Positions 7,290 through 16,513 are shown, counted from the first letter of the stretch. The stretch: DNA of 22,426 nt from Marinilabilia sp046483585 (GCA_046483585.1 JAWOCV010000079.1:1-22426); one strand, 5' to 3'. Translations and numbers: made by a program. The notes: generated by a model from the sequence alone, not told the origin.

Positions 7290-9416
7290 ATGAAAGTAAC
7301 ATTTCAAATAAGTATTGTTGTTCTTGTTTTGCTTGCAGGCATGACAGGGTGCAGTGAATCGTTTGATACAAAGACAACTTCACCGGCGGAGAATATTGAT
7401 GTTGTTTTTTCCCTGACCGAAAATGGAAGACCCACCTATAAAGCCACTTACGAGGGAACCGGGGTTATTGATCATTCCACCATGGGGTTTGATATTGATG
7501 ATATGCCCTATCTGGGCAAAAACATGGAGATCATCGATGTTGAGCATTCCACATTTAACGAGACATGGAAAACGCCATGGGGAGAGAAACGTGAAGTGGA
7601 GAATCATTACAACGAAATGACAGTGGCGCTTAAAGAGACCTCAGAGCCACACAGACTGATGAACATACACTTCCGTGTTTTTGATGACGGCTTTGGATTC
7701 CGTTACGAGTTTCCCGAACAGGAAAATATGACAGGTGACGTGGTCATCCTTGATGAGCGGACCCGGTTCAATCTCACCGGCGATCACACCACCTGGTGGA
7801 CCCCAGGCGACTGGGACATATATGAACATCTCTACAACAAAACCCCCATTACCGGGATTGACGCGAAATCGAAACGCGATAATCCCAATCTTGGGCAGAC
7901 CTATATCCCTCACAATGCCGTCAACACTCCGGTGACGATGAAAACCGATGACGGACTTCACATCTCCATTCATGAAGCCAACCTGACCAATTATGCGGGC
8001 ATGACCCTGCGCGTTGATAAGGATGATGTCGGTTTCACCAGTGAGCTTGTCGGCTCCGAACGACTCGGCCATAAAGTGAAGCGGGAGATGCCGTTCAATA
8101 CACCCTGGCGAACAGTTCAGGTTTCCGAAACAGCTGTAGGACTGATCGAAGGTTCAGATATTTACATGAATCTGAATGAGCCCAATAAAATTGATGATGT
8201 ATCCTGGATCGAACCCACCAAGTACATGGGCATCTGGTGGGAAATGCATCTTGGGAAATCCACCTGGGACATCAGCGGGTCGCAGGATGCCGGAAATGTG
8301 GGGTCTGATGCGGAAGCTACCGGAACAGGGCATGGTGCGACGACCGAAAACGCAAAGCGCTACATCGATTTTGCATCGAAAAACGGCATCGGCTCACTGC
8401 TGATCGAAGGCTGGAATACCGGTTGGGAGCGATGGACGGGATTTGAAGACCGCGAAGGGGTGTTCGATTTTGTGACACCCTATGACGACTATGATCTGGA
8501 AGAAGTTGTGGAATATGGAAAAGAAAAGGGCGTGGAGATCATGATGCATCATGAGACTTCGGCAGCCCCCCGCACTTATGAGCAACAGCTTGATACTGCC
8601 TATTCCTTAATGGAAAGCCTGGGTCTGCATTCGGTCAAAACCGGATATGTGGGTGAAATTATTCCGGAAGGCGAATACCACCACGGCCAATGGATGGTGA
8701 ATCATTACCAGAAAGTAATAGAGAAGGCTGCTCAACACCAAGTGATGGTCAATGCCCACGAGCCTGTCAAGGCAACGGGTAAAAGACGGACCTGGCCCAA
8801 TGAAGTTTCACGTGAAGGACTGCGGGGACAGGAATACAACGCCTGGGCCAGCGATGGCGGTAATCCGCCCGATCATTTGCCAACGGTAACTTTCACTCGT
8901 ATGCTGTCCGGCCCCATTGACTTTACCCCCGGTATCTTTAATCTGAAGCTTGATCCATATAAAGAAGACAATCAGGTAAGCACGACGCTGGCCAAACAAC
9001 TGGCTCTTTATGTTGTGATATACAGTCCGGTGCAAATGGCGGCCGATCTTCCCGAAAATTATGAAGGGCATCCGGCATTCCAGTTTATCAGAGATGTGGA
9101 AGTCGACTGGGAGCAAACCAAAGTGCTCAATGGTGAAATTGGCGAATATGTGACCATAGCCCGCGAGGAACGCGAAACCGGCAACTGGTTCCTGGGAGCA
9201 ATAACCAATGAAGAGCCCCGTGAAATGGAAGTTCAGCTGGACTTCCTGCCTGAAGATGAAACCTTCCAGGCAATCATTTATAAGGACGGGCCTGATGCCC
9301 ATTGGGATGACAATCCTGACGCTTATGAGATTGAAGAGATGGAAGTAGATGCATCCACGGTATTGCCCTTAAATATGGCGCCCGGCGGCGGTGTTGCTGT
9401 GAGTATTATGAAGTGA
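7290..9416 (+). CDS. susB: GH97 alpha-glucosidase (SusB type, inverting), lipoprotein
   Basis: The product has 708 residues. Lipobox GMTGC gives lipid-attachment Cys21. Residues about 30-290 form the GH97 N-terminal beta-sandwich, 300-600 the catalytic (beta/alpha)8 barrel, and the remainder a C-terminal beta domain. Glu491, Glu509 and Glu515 in the block from NAHEP to RGQE are spaced exactly like Glu508, Glu526 and Glu532 of B. thetaiotaomicron SusB. Glu422 in MMHHET falls where Glu439 does, with the same 17-residue offset. Keeping the Glu439 equivalent points to the inverting, SusB-like branch rather than the retaining alpha-galactosidase branch. EGWNTGWE (373-380) is also conserved. It would release glucose from imported maltodextrins, probably facing the periplasm. 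The amylase gene follows after 73 bp, probably in the same transcript. Confidence 0.95.
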   Translation: MKVTFQISIVVLVLLAGMTGCSESFDTKTTSPAENIDVVFSLTENGRPTYKATYEGTGVIDHSTMGFDIDDMPYLGKNMEIIDVEHSTFNETWKTPWGEKREVENHYNEMTVALKETSEPHRLMNIHFRVFDDGFGFRYEFPEQENMTGDVVILDERTRFNLTGDHTTWWTPGDWDIYEHLYNKTPITGIDAKSKRDNPNLGQTYIPHNAVNTPVTMKTDDGLHISIHEANLTNYAGMTLRVDKDDVGFTSELVGSERLGHKVKREMPFNTPWRTVQVSETAVGLIEGSDIYMNLNEPNKIDDVSWIEPTKYMGIWWEMHLGKSTWDISGSQDAGNVGSDAEATGTGHGATTENAKRYIDFASKNGIGSLLIEGWNTGWERWTGFEDREGVFDFVTPYDDYDLEEVVEYGKEKGVEIMMHHETSAAPRTYEQQLDTAYSLMESLGLHSVKTGYVGEIIPEGEYHHGQWMVNHYQKVIEKAAQHQVMVNAHEPVKATGKRRTWPNEVSREGLRGQEYNAWASDGGNPPDHLPTVTFTRMLSGPIDFTPGIFNLKLDPYKEDNQVSTTLAKQLALYVVIYSPVQMAADLPENYEGHPAFQFIRDVEVDWEQTKVLNGEIGEYVTIAREERETGNWFLGAITNEEPREMEVQLDFLPEDETFQAIIYKDGPDAHWDDNPDAYEIEEMEVDASTVLPLNMAPGGGVAVSIMK

Positions 9417-9489
9417 TGACAATGCGTTCCCGGAAGTTGTTATGAGGGAAATGCTCCTCGCGCATCAACAAGGAATAAAAAACTGAACA

Positions 9490-12282
9490 ATGAAGCGAAT
9501 CCTTTTTTTCATTTGCATAGTGGTGATGTCAGCCTGGGCCCCGGCCCAGGTTGTTACCACTGATCCATCCCTGCCTGTGGAGACCGATGAGGTAGTGATT
9601 ACTTTTCATGCCGATGAAGGCTCCGGCGGACTGGAAGATCATGATGGGGAGGTTTATGCCCATACGGGTGTTATAACCAGTGAAAGCTCCGGCGATTCCG
9701 ACTGGAAATACGTTGTGACCGACTGGGGAGAAAATACTGAAGAGACCAAACTGAAAAAAATTGATGCCAATACCTGGGAGTTGACCATTACCCCTGACGT
9801 TCGTTCATTTTATGATGTCCCCGACGATGAGGATATTCTGAAAATGGCGTTTGTCTTTAGAAGTGGAGAGGAAATCAACGACTCCTATAAGGAAGGAAAG
9901 GCTGAAGGTGGCGACGATATTTTCGTGGAAATACATGAAGAAGGCCTGAAGGCGGTTCTCTCTTCTCCGTCTTCCGGAGCGTTGTTTGATCCCGGGGCCA
10001 CTGTTGAAGTCACAGGAAGTAGTCAGGAAGCCGACTTGCTTGAATTGTTCCTTGATGGCGATCTGCAGACCTCTACACAGGACCAGGAACTTACTTATTC
10101 TTTTGATGCCCCTTTGGAGGGCAGCCATCAGTTGGTGTTGAGAGCCACTGATTCCGATTCCGATGAGACTGAAGCGGATACAGTGGATTTCTACATAAGA
10201 GAACCTGTGGTGGAAGAGCCTCTTCCCGCGGGTATGCGTAAAGGCATCAATATTGTGGATGACAATACCGTGACCTTGGTCTTGCAGGCCCCTGATAAAT
10301 CTTTTGTCTATGCCATTGGTGATTTTAACGGCTGGGAGCCCCGGCCCGAAGCCCAGATGAAGAAAGATGGTGAATTTTTCTGGATTACCCTGACGGGATT
10401 GAACCCCGATGAAGAATATGCCTATCAGTATTACATTGATGGTGAGGTTAAAGTCGCCGATCCATATACAAATAAAGTGCTTGACCCATGGAACGATGGG
10501 TATATCCCCGACCGGATTTATCCCGACCTGAAGCCATATCCCGATGCAAAAGGGGCCGAGGGAATCGTTTCTGTTTTCACACCCGCGCCCGAAGAATACC
10601 AGTGGCAGGTGAATGATTTCAACCCGCCGCCGGCCGAAGATCTGGTGATCTATGAAATGTTGATCAGGGATTTTACAGAAAATCAGGATATAAAAACGGT
10701 GACTGATACCCTCGATTATCTTGAAAGATTGGGTGTCAATGCCATTGAGCTGATGCCTTTTAATGAGTTCGAAGGGAACGATAGCTGGGGGTACAATCCA
10801 TCCTTTTATTTTGCTACTGATAAAGCTTATGGTACTCTGAATGATTACAAGGAATTTGTGGATGAATGCCATGCCCGCGGAATTGCGGTGATCATGGATC
10901 TTGTGCTGAATCATAGTTACAGTCAGTCTCCTCTGGTTCAGATGTATATGGATGGGGAGAAGCCCGCCGATAATAACCCCTGGTATAACAGGGACCATAA
11001 TATGGATAATACCGATGCTCATTGGGGGTACGATTTTGATCACGAGAGTCCCTATACGCAAGAACTTGTGGATAGCATCAATGCCTTCTGGATGTCGGAA
11101 CTGCGGATTGATGGCTTCCGGTTCGACTTTACCAAAGGTTTTACCAATTCATACTATGGACCTGATTCCTGGGCAAGCAGTTATGATGCCGATCGTATTG
11201 CGATTCTTAACCGAATGTCAGAAGAAATATGGAAACGAAATTCCGATGCTCTTGTCATTTTTGAGCATTTGTCTGATAACAGTGAAGAGAAGGAGCTTGC
11301 CGAAAACGGTGTGTTGATGTGGGGCAATATGAATCATCCTTTCAGTGAAGCTGTCATGGGATATAATGAAAACGGTAATTCCGACTTTTCATGGGCTTCC
11401 TATCAGGAACGGGACTGGGAAGTTCCTCATCTTGTGGCCTATATGGAAAGTCATGATGAAGAGCGGATCATGTACCGGGCTTTGAACAACGGCAATTCGT
11501 CAAATGGTTACGATGTTAGAGAATCCGAAACCGCACTTATGCGATCGGCCATGGCTTCTGTATTCCTTATGTCCATTCCCGGTCCCAAGATGATCTGGCA
11601 ATTCGGTGAGATGGGATATGATGTCAGCATTGATGAAGGCGGACGCCTGGGGCAAAAACCTCCAAAATGGGAGTATCTGGACGATTATGCCCGGGAATCT
11701 TTGTGGCGGTTTTATGCTAATATCATTCAGCTGAAGACCCGGGAAGAAGTGTTCAGCACTCAGGATTACCAGATGAATGTCAGTGAGGCGGTCAAACGCA
11801 TTATGCTGAATGGGGAGGAGGTCGATATCCGGCTCATCGGGAATTTTGGCATGGAGGAGGACGACATTTCTCCCGTCTTTAGTAAAACCGGCTGGTGGTA
11901 TGATCACTTTCAGGGCGACAGTATAGAGGTGACCAATGAAAATATGCAAATCACTCTTGATCCGGGAGAATTTATTTTTTATACATCCAAAAAGCTCGAA
12001 GGCTTCCGGAATGTAACTTCCAGCGGACCTGAGGTTCCGCTAAATGCTGAAGAGGCATACATTTTCCCCAATCCTGCCGGTGAAGAGGTGCGGGTTCATA
12101 ACCCCGGGGAAACCCAACTGGAAAGGATTGTGGTTTATGACCTTTCAGGACGTGTCGTATTAAAGAAAACTTCAACGGGGGAAGAATCTTTTAACGTAGC
12201 TGGTTTGCCACGGGGATACTATCTTTTTGAGGGTGTTTTTGAAGACGGGAACCGGTTCCGGCGTAAAATGTTTAAAAGATAA
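9490..12282 (+). CDS. Secreted GH13 alpha-amylase with T9SS sorting tail
   Basis: The product has 930 residues. A signal peptide (1-19) precedes a beta-rich N-terminal domain (about 20-150, with VYAHTGVIT and WKYVVTDWG) and an Ig-like segment (155-237). A CBM48-like/E-set domain follows (about 255-335, FVYAIGDFNGWEP), then a GH13 barrel (about 385-750). All GH13 motifs are present: region I DLVLNH (470-475), region II GFRFDF with nucleophile Asp546, region III IFEHL with acid/base Glu592, and region IV SHDEE with His655-Asp656. The last ~75 residues (FPNPAGEEVRV, VVYDLSGRVV, LPRGYYLF) are a type A T9SS C-terminal domain. The enzyme is therefore likely exported across the outer membrane and anchored or released, cutting internal alpha-1,4 bonds of starch. 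Distinction from a neopullulanase-like specificity cannot be made by eye. Confidence 0.95.
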   Translation: MKRILFFICIVVMSAWAPAQVVTTDPSLPVETDEVVITFHADEGSGGLEDHDGEVYAHTGVITSESSGDSDWKYVVTDWGENTEETKLKKIDANTWELTITPDVRSFYDVPDDEDILKMAFVFRSGEEINDSYKEGKAEGGDDIFVEIHEEGLKAVLSSPSSGALFDPGATVEVTGSSQEADLLELFLDGDLQTSTQDQELTYSFDAPLEGSHQLVLRATDSDSDETEADTVDFYIREPVVEEPLPAGMRKGINIVDDNTVTLVLQAPDKSFVYAIGDFNGWEPRPEAQMKKDGEFFWITLTGLNPDEEYAYQYYIDGEVKVADPYTNKVLDPWNDGYIPDRIYPDLKPYPDAKGAEGIVSVFTPAPEEYQWQVNDFNPPPAEDLVIYEMLIRDFTENQDIKTVTDTLDYLERLGVNAIELMPFNEFEGNDSWGYNPSFYFATDKAYGTLNDYKEFVDECHARGIAVIMDLVLNHSYSQSPLVQMYMDGEKPADNNPWYNRDHNMDNTDAHWGYDFDHESPYTQELVDSINAFWMSELRIDGFRFDFTKGFTNSYYGPDSWASSYDADRIAILNRMSEEIWKRNSDALVIFEHLSDNSEEKELAENGVLMWGNMNHPFSEAVMGYNENGNSDFSWASYQERDWEVPHLVAYMESHDEERIMYRALNNGNSSNGYDVRESETALMRSAMASVFLMSIPGPKMIWQFGEMGYDVSIDEGGRLGQKPPKWEYLDDYARESLWRFYANIIQLKTREEVFSTQDYQMNVSEAVKRIMLNGEEVDIRLIGNFGMEEDDISPVFSKTGWWYDHFQGDSIEVTNENMQITLDPGEFIFYTSKKLEGFRNVTSSGPEVPLNAEEAYIFPNPAGEEVRVHNPGETQLERIVVYDLSGRVVLKKTSTGEESFNVAGLPRGYYLFEGVFEDGNRFRRKMFKR

Positions 12283-12351
12283 TTTGCTGCATCAGGTTAA
12301 ATATTCATATGTCGATGGTTCGTTCATATGTGTTTCCGGGATTATTATCAG

Positions 12352-12378
12352 GCCGGCCTTTTTTGGCCGGCTTTTTTA
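12352..12378 (+). terminator. Rho-independent terminator after the amylase gene
   Basis: GCCGGCC (12352-12358) pairs perfectly with GGCCGGC (12365-12371) over a six-T loop and is followed by six T residues. It lies 70 bp after the amylase stop and closes the GH97-amylase unit. Confidence 0.92.
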
Positions 12379-12432
12379 TTGTTCAGGGGGGCATTGGTTC
12401 ATATAGTTGTGCGTATCTGAAATATATTTTAG

Positions 12433-12462
12433 TTTGGAATTTTAAAAAAATATTTAAATTTG
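12433..12462 (+). promoter_or_regulatory. Promoter of the GHL10/beta-propeller operon
   Basis: TTTG at 12433-12436 and TAAATTTG at 12455-12462 match the Bacteroidota -33 and -7 consensus exactly, with an 18-nt spacer. Transcription would start near 12469, leaving a leader of about 35 nt. It follows directly on the terminator at 12352-12378, so this operon is transcribed separately from the sus genes. Confidence 0.75.
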
Positions 12463-12504
12463 AATCAGCCAGAATATGTATGACATCCTATAGGAATATA
12501 TTTT

Positions 12505-14733
12505 ATGAAGCGAGTATTGTTATTGTTTTTGGTGATTTTTTCCGGAAATCCTTTCTTTGCACAAGAAACAGCTCCAAAACGGGAATTTCGGGGGGCATGG
12601 ATCACCACCGTATGGGGTCTCGACTGGCCCTCATCAACCATTCAGGAAACAGGCAATGAAAGTGAAATTGAAGAGCAAAAGCAACAATTCATTAGCCTGA
12701 TTGAGTCGTTGAAATCGGCCAATATCAATGCTGTGTTTTTCCAGGTGCGGTCCGAATGTGATGCAATGTATGAATCATCTTATGAACCCTGGTCGACCAG
12801 CCTGGTGGCCGAACGTGGCATGGAACCGGGATATGATCCGCTTGAATTTGTTATCGAAGAGTGTCATAAACGGGGAATGGAAATCCATGCATGGTTGAAT
12901 CCCTACCGGTTTGAAACGGTTTCGGAGAAATATGCAGATATGCCTGGTGATTATCGACAGGATCATCCTGAATGGGTATTGGAATACCCCGAAAAATCGG
13001 ATGGTTCACCCGGCGAATCAATTCTCGATCCCGGAAATCCGGAAGTCCGGCAGCGCATTTCCGATATTGTGGAAGAGATCATTACGGATTATGAGGTGGA
13101 TGGTATTGTTTTCGATGATTATTTCTATGCTTATGGAGGAACGCCTTCCGATCTTGATGCGTATTCACAGGAAAGGTACAAACCTTCCGGAATAGGGCTC
13201 GATGACTGGCGCCGGAACAATGTCAACCAGATGATAGGGGATGTTTTTGAAGTTATTGAGACCCATAAGCCGTGGGTCACCTTTGGGGTATCACCATTTG
13301 GCATCTGGACCACCGATGAAGAGGTTGCCCGGGAAGAGGGGCTGGAGCTCCCGTCCGGGATCACCGGCATGAATGCTTATAAACAAATCTATTGTGATCC
13401 CGTGTCATGGCTTAAGAACGGAGATGTGGATTATTTGTCTCCCCAGCTATACTGGCCTACGACCAGTACCGGTCAGGACTATGAAGTGCTGGCACCATGG
13501 TGGTCGGATGTTTGTAACCTTTACGGACGGCATCTCTATGTCAGCCATTCCCTTTCCGATCTTGCTGAGTCGGATTATGCTCCGGGATATGGGGAGGATC
13601 CTCTGAAATCGGTGGTGGCTGATCCGCAAAAGATGGATCTTCAGGGCCTTTCTATGCTGGAGTATTTCTCGCAACCCCGGGAGTCTCTTCTCAAAGGAAC
13701 CCTTGATGCCAGTGAATTCGGAAAACAGGTGGAAGTCAACCGGTCATCCGACAAGAACGGAGCCCCTGGTAGCGTTTTTTTCAGGTCCTCACTTCTTTAC
13801 ACAGAAGGCTTTATTAATTATCTCACGGATCATGAGTTTTCCGAACAATCGCTTCCGCCTGCCATAAACTGGAAATCTGAAGGGCTCCAAAGTATTCCTT
13901 CCAATATCAGGATCGATGGGGATCAACTGAAGTGGGAGGTGGAGGCGGACAGTGTCCTGTTTTCCATTTATGCTATTTCTGAGCCAGATACTGACAAAGG
14001 GGAGGCTTTTTTAAATCCTGAAAATCTGCTGGGCGTCAGTTATGATGACTATTTTGATCTTTCGGACCATTCGGAGCTGGTCTCCGGTCATCAATTTGGC
14101 GTGGCTGTGCTGGATCGCTATGGCAATGAATTGCCGCCGGCTTTGATGGATCACACCCCTTCGGAAAATGAAAAAGCCCAACTGGTTTGGCCTGAAGATG
14201 AAGAAAAGGTCTCAGGTGATTTTGTTTTCTTATGGGATGAGGTGGCTCCGGCTTTTGCTTATATTGTAGAAATTTCCGGAGACGATTCGTTTGAAGAGAT
14301 TCTTTATCGGCGAGTGGTAGAAGGCGATGAGTTTGATGCTTCCAATGTGCCTTTAGAAAACGGGGAAACGTATTACTGGCGTTTGGCCACGCGTACGATA
14401 GGTGCGGAAGATATGATCTCGGAAACACGCTCATTTGAATATGAAGAAGGGACATTCATCCCGGAAGCCAGGACGGAGCCTGCTGAGCTAAGCTGTCCTT
14501 CTGTGCTTGATCAAGGACAGGTAGGTGTGGAATTCTATCTGCCTCTCAGCGGGCAGGTTCGCTTGAGTCTTCTCGATATTAAGGGCCAACAAAGAAAGGT
14601 GTTGGTTAACCGCCATTACTCCCGGGGCAGTCATTCTGTAACAATGAATACAGATGAAATTGGAAAAGGGATGTATTTTCTTTATCTTGAATGGGATGGA
14701 GGGAATCAATCCCTCAAAGTGGTTAAACTTTAA
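12505..14733 (+). CDS. GHL10 (DUF187, DigH-like) glycoside hydrolase with T9SS tail
   Basis: The product has 742 residues. A signal peptide (1-19, FFA|QE) precedes a family-10-like TIM barrel (about 25-360) of the GHL10/PF02638 type. Diagnostic blocks are REFRGAWITTVWGLDWP (26-42), NAVFFQVRSECDAMY (75-89), HAWLNPYR (128-135), VDGIVFDDYFY (198-208), TFGVSPFGIW (259-268) and DYLSPQLYWP (309-318). Acidic Asp204/Asp205 are plausible active-site residues. A fibronectin-III-like module sits at about 555-655. A T9SS type A tail ends the protein (about 668-742, VRLSLLDIKGQQRKV and IGKGMYFLYL). The E. coli relative DigH (YddW) cleaves peptide-stripped peptidoglycan strands. A secreted T9SS version might instead act on external glycans. 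The substrate is not determined by sequence. Confidence 0.88.
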   Translation: MKRVLLLFLVIFSGNPFFAQETAPKREFRGAWITTVWGLDWPSSTIQETGNESEIEEQKQQFISLIESLKSANINAVFFQVRSECDAMYESSYEPWSTSLVAERGMEPGYDPLEFVIEECHKRGMEIHAWLNPYRFETVSEKYADMPGDYRQDHPEWVLEYPEKSDGSPGESILDPGNPEVRQRISDIVEEIITDYEVDGIVFDDYFYAYGGTPSDLDAYSQERYKPSGIGLDDWRRNNVNQMIGDVFEVIETHKPWVTFGVSPFGIWTTDEEVAREEGLELPSGITGMNAYKQIYCDPVSWLKNGDVDYLSPQLYWPTTSTGQDYEVLAPWWSDVCNLYGRHLYVSHSLSDLAESDYAPGYGEDPLKSVVADPQKMDLQGLSMLEYFSQPRESLLKGTLDASEFGKQVEVNRSSDKNGAPGSVFFRSSLLYTEGFINYLTDHEFSEQSLPPAINWKSEGLQSIPSNIRIDGDQLKWEVEADSVLFSIYAISEPDTDKGEAFLNPENLLGVSYDDYFDLSDHSELVSGHQFGVAVLDRYGNELPPALMDHTPSENEKAQLVWPEDEEKVSGDFVFLWDEVAPAFAYIVEISGDDSFEEILYRRVVEGDEFDASNVPLENGETYYWRLATRTIGAEDMISETRSFEYEEGTFIPEARTEPAELSCPSVLDQGQVGVEFYLPLSGQVRLSLLDIKGQQRKVLVNRHYSRGSHSVTMNTDEIGKGMYFLYLEWDGGNQSLKVVKL

Positions 14734-14745
14734 TACCGGATCGTA

Positions 14746-15693
14746 ATGAGAACAATGTTGTTTTTCACTCTTTTTTTCATTCATTTTGCTTCGGTGGCCG
14801 GTCAACAGATCGATCTTTTGTCGGTTGACACCCTTGATATCGCGGATGATAAGAGCTGGTTTCATCCCCGTTTCAGTCATACGGGAGAATTGATCGCGCT
14901 TACAGAGTCCAATCAGCAGGGGTTGGCGGTGTATGATATGGCTGACGGCCAACTGAATCATATCTCTTCCGAACCGGGTGCCGGAAGCAAGGTTGTTTTT
15001 TCTCCGGATGAAAGGATGGTGTTTTTTACGGAGAGGTCCTATGAAAAGAGTGGTCAGCGCTCTGTACTCATGTTTTATGATTTGCCGGCCGGCGTTAAAG
15101 GATATGTTATGGAAGGAGCCTTGTTCCCGCTTATGGGAAGATCCGGCTGGCGTGGTAGTTTGCTGACCTGGCGGCATGCCAGGAATACATTGGAAAATTC
15201 GGATATTAATGCCCTGATGGATGGTTATTTCCAATATCCTTACGTTGTTTCCGATGGTGAGGCCATTATCTATAAAGACCGGGACGGCAAAAAAACGCTC
15301 AAACCATTCGGAGAAGATCGTTATTTATGGGCTTCGCTGGCCCCCGGGGAAGATCAAATCGTAGCTGTTTCTGGAAATCATGGAGCCTTTGTTTGTGATG
15401 TTCAGGGTGCAAATATTAAAGAGATCGGGCTCCTTGAAGCACCGGTTTGGTTGTCAGATGACTGGATAATAGGGATGGTTACAGAAGATGACGGACATTT
15501 TATTACCGGCTCTTTTTTGCGGGCTGTCAATGTTGAAGAAAACAACTCTTTTCGTCCCGAAGTTCCGGGCGATAAGGTGATGCACCCTTCTGTTGCCACC
15601 GGGAAGAATCTGATTGCCTGCCATACCGATGGAGGCGAGATCCTTGTGATGAAATTTGAATGGCCGGAAAATTCTGACTCAAAAAATCCATAA
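14746..15693 (+). CDS. TolB-like beta-propeller secreted protein; T9SS tail out of frame
   Basis: The frame encodes 315 residues: a signal peptide (1-19, SVAG|QQ) and repeated propeller-blade motifs such as HPRFSHTGELIALTE, SKVVFSPDERMVFFTE and HPSVATGKNLIACHTDGGEI. It begins 12 bp after the GHL10 gene and is certainly cotranscribed. The in-frame protein ends WPENSDSKNP at 15693. Starting at 15653 in the +1 frame, 48 more codons to a TGA at 15797-15799 encode a perfect T9SS tail end (NLNGRKIL, then EIDLGHLPTGMYVVQL, then SEKVVV). A single extra base near 15652-15657 (AAATTT) would explain this. Either the gene is frameshifted, the base is a sequencing error, or the ribosome or polymerase slips there. 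The specific function is not recognised. Confidence 0.8.
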   Translation: MRTMLFFTLFFIHFASVAGQQIDLLSVDTLDIADDKSWFHPRFSHTGELIALTESNQQGLAVYDMADGQLNHISSEPGAGSKVVFSPDERMVFFTERSYEKSGQRSVLMFYDLPAGVKGYVMEGALFPLMGRSGWRGSLLTWRHARNTLENSDINALMDGYFQYPYVVSDGEAIIYKDRDGKKTLKPFGEDRYLWASLAPGEDQIVAVSGNHGAFVCDVQGANIKEIGLLEAPVWLSDDWIIGMVTEDDGHFITGSFLRAVNVEENNSFRPEVPGDKVMHPSVATGKNLIACHTDGGEILVMKFEWPENSDSKNP

Positions 15694-15799
15694 TGGCCGA
15701 AACGAAATTGATTTGGGGCATCTTCCGACCGGAATGTATGTTGTTCAGCTAAGAACCGAAGGAAAAGTTTATTCAGAAAAGGTTGTTGTCCGGCCATGA
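15653..15799 (+). pseudogene. Out-of-frame T9SS C-terminal sorting domain of the propeller gene
   Basis: Forty-eight codons in the +1 frame relative to the propeller gene give NLNGRKILTQKIHNGRN followed by EIDLGHLPTGMYVVQLRTEG and a closing EKVVVRP. This is the typical second half of a type A T9SS sorting domain (DLxGRxV, then IDLSxLPxGxY, then KxVV). No start codon of its own is plausible, so it is the displaced C-terminus of the upstream gene. Confidence 0.8.
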
Positions 15800-15827
15800 T
15801 CATGTGGACGATGTTTCCGTTTTCTTC

Positions 15828-15858
15828 TTTGTTTTTAAAGCTTTTCCGACTATTTTTG
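15828..15858 (+). promoter_or_regulatory. Candidate promoter of pcm
   Basis: TTTG (15828-15831) and TATTTTTG (15851-15858) match the Bacteroidota -33/-7 consensus with a 19-nt spacer. The box ends only 4 nt before the ATG at 15863. Transcription would begin at or just after the start codon, implying a leaderless message or use of a slightly later start. The region is T-rich, so chance is possible. Confidence 0.45.
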
Positions 15859-15862
15859 TTTT

Positions 15863-16513
15863 ATGATGTCAAACGATTCATTCCGTCATAAGGGATTGCG
15901 CCACCGGCTGGTACAGGAAATCAGAAAAAAAGGGATCACTGATGAGCGTGTACTTGAAGCCATTGGGAAAGTTCCCCGTCACCAGTTTATGGACAGTTCC
16001 TTTGGAAACATGGCCTATCAGGACCAGGCATTCCCCATTGGTCAGGGACAAACCATCTCCCAGCCTTATACGGTAGCTTTTCAAACCCAGCTTCTTGAGG
16101 TGGAACCGGGCGATCATGTCCTTGAAATTGGCACCGGTTCAGGATATCAGGCTGCGATACTTGCCGGGATGGGAGCCCTGGTTTTTTCTGTTGAGCGGCA
16201 GAAGCGGTTGTACGAAAAGACCTCAAGGTTACTTTCTTCCATGGGATATAAAAAAGTCCGTTTGTTTGTAGGAGACGGACATGAGGGGTTGCCTGCATTT
16301 GCTCCTTTTGATAAGATCATTGTTACGGCCGCTGTTTCGGAAGTGCCCCCTCCTCTTCTGGTTCAGCTGAAAACGGGTGGCCTGATGGTATTGCCGCTTG
16401 GCGAAAATTCCCAAACAATGACACGGATCAAACGTTTAAATGATGATGACTTTGAACAGGAAACCTTTGGTGAATTTTCCTTTGTGCCTATGCTGAAGGG
16501 AGTTGCCAGGTAG
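15863..16513 (+). CDS. pcm: Protein-L-isoaspartate O-methyltransferase
   Basis: The product has 216 residues, the normal size. It uses S-adenosylmethionine to methylate L-isoaspartyl residues in aged proteins and so start their repair; it acts in the cytoplasm. Family motifs seen are VPRHQFM (37-43), the substrate-side loop IGQGQTISQP (59-68), the SAM-binding glycine loop VLEIGTGSGYQAAILA (86-101), VFSVER (107-112), VGDGHEGLP (136-144) and FDKIIVTAA (149-157), then GGLMVLPLGE. Two ATGs (15863 and 15866) are adjacent; the first is kept. A metallo-hydrolase gene follows after 53 bp on the same strand. Confidence 0.96.
   Translation: MMSNDSFRHKGLRHRLVQEIRKKGITDERVLEAIGKVPRHQFMDSSFGNMAYQDQAFPIGQGQTISQPYTVAFQTQLLEVEPGDHVLEIGTGSGYQAAILAGMGALVFSVERQKRLYEKTSRLLSSMGYKKVRLFVGDGHEGLPAFAPFDKIIVTAAVSEVPPPLLVQLKTGGLMVLPLGENSQTMTRIKRLNDDDFEQETFGEFSFVPMLKGVAR

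Noticed and set aside
9805..11061. 418-codon leftward open frame inside the amylase gene
   Set aside because: It is antisense to well-conserved GH13 domains and has no recognisable protein features; its length reflects codon bias of the real gene.
14488..15234. 248-codon leftward open frame across the GHL10/propeller junction
   Set aside because: It is antisense to the T9SS tail, the propeller signal peptide and propeller blades, all clearly coding on the plus strand.
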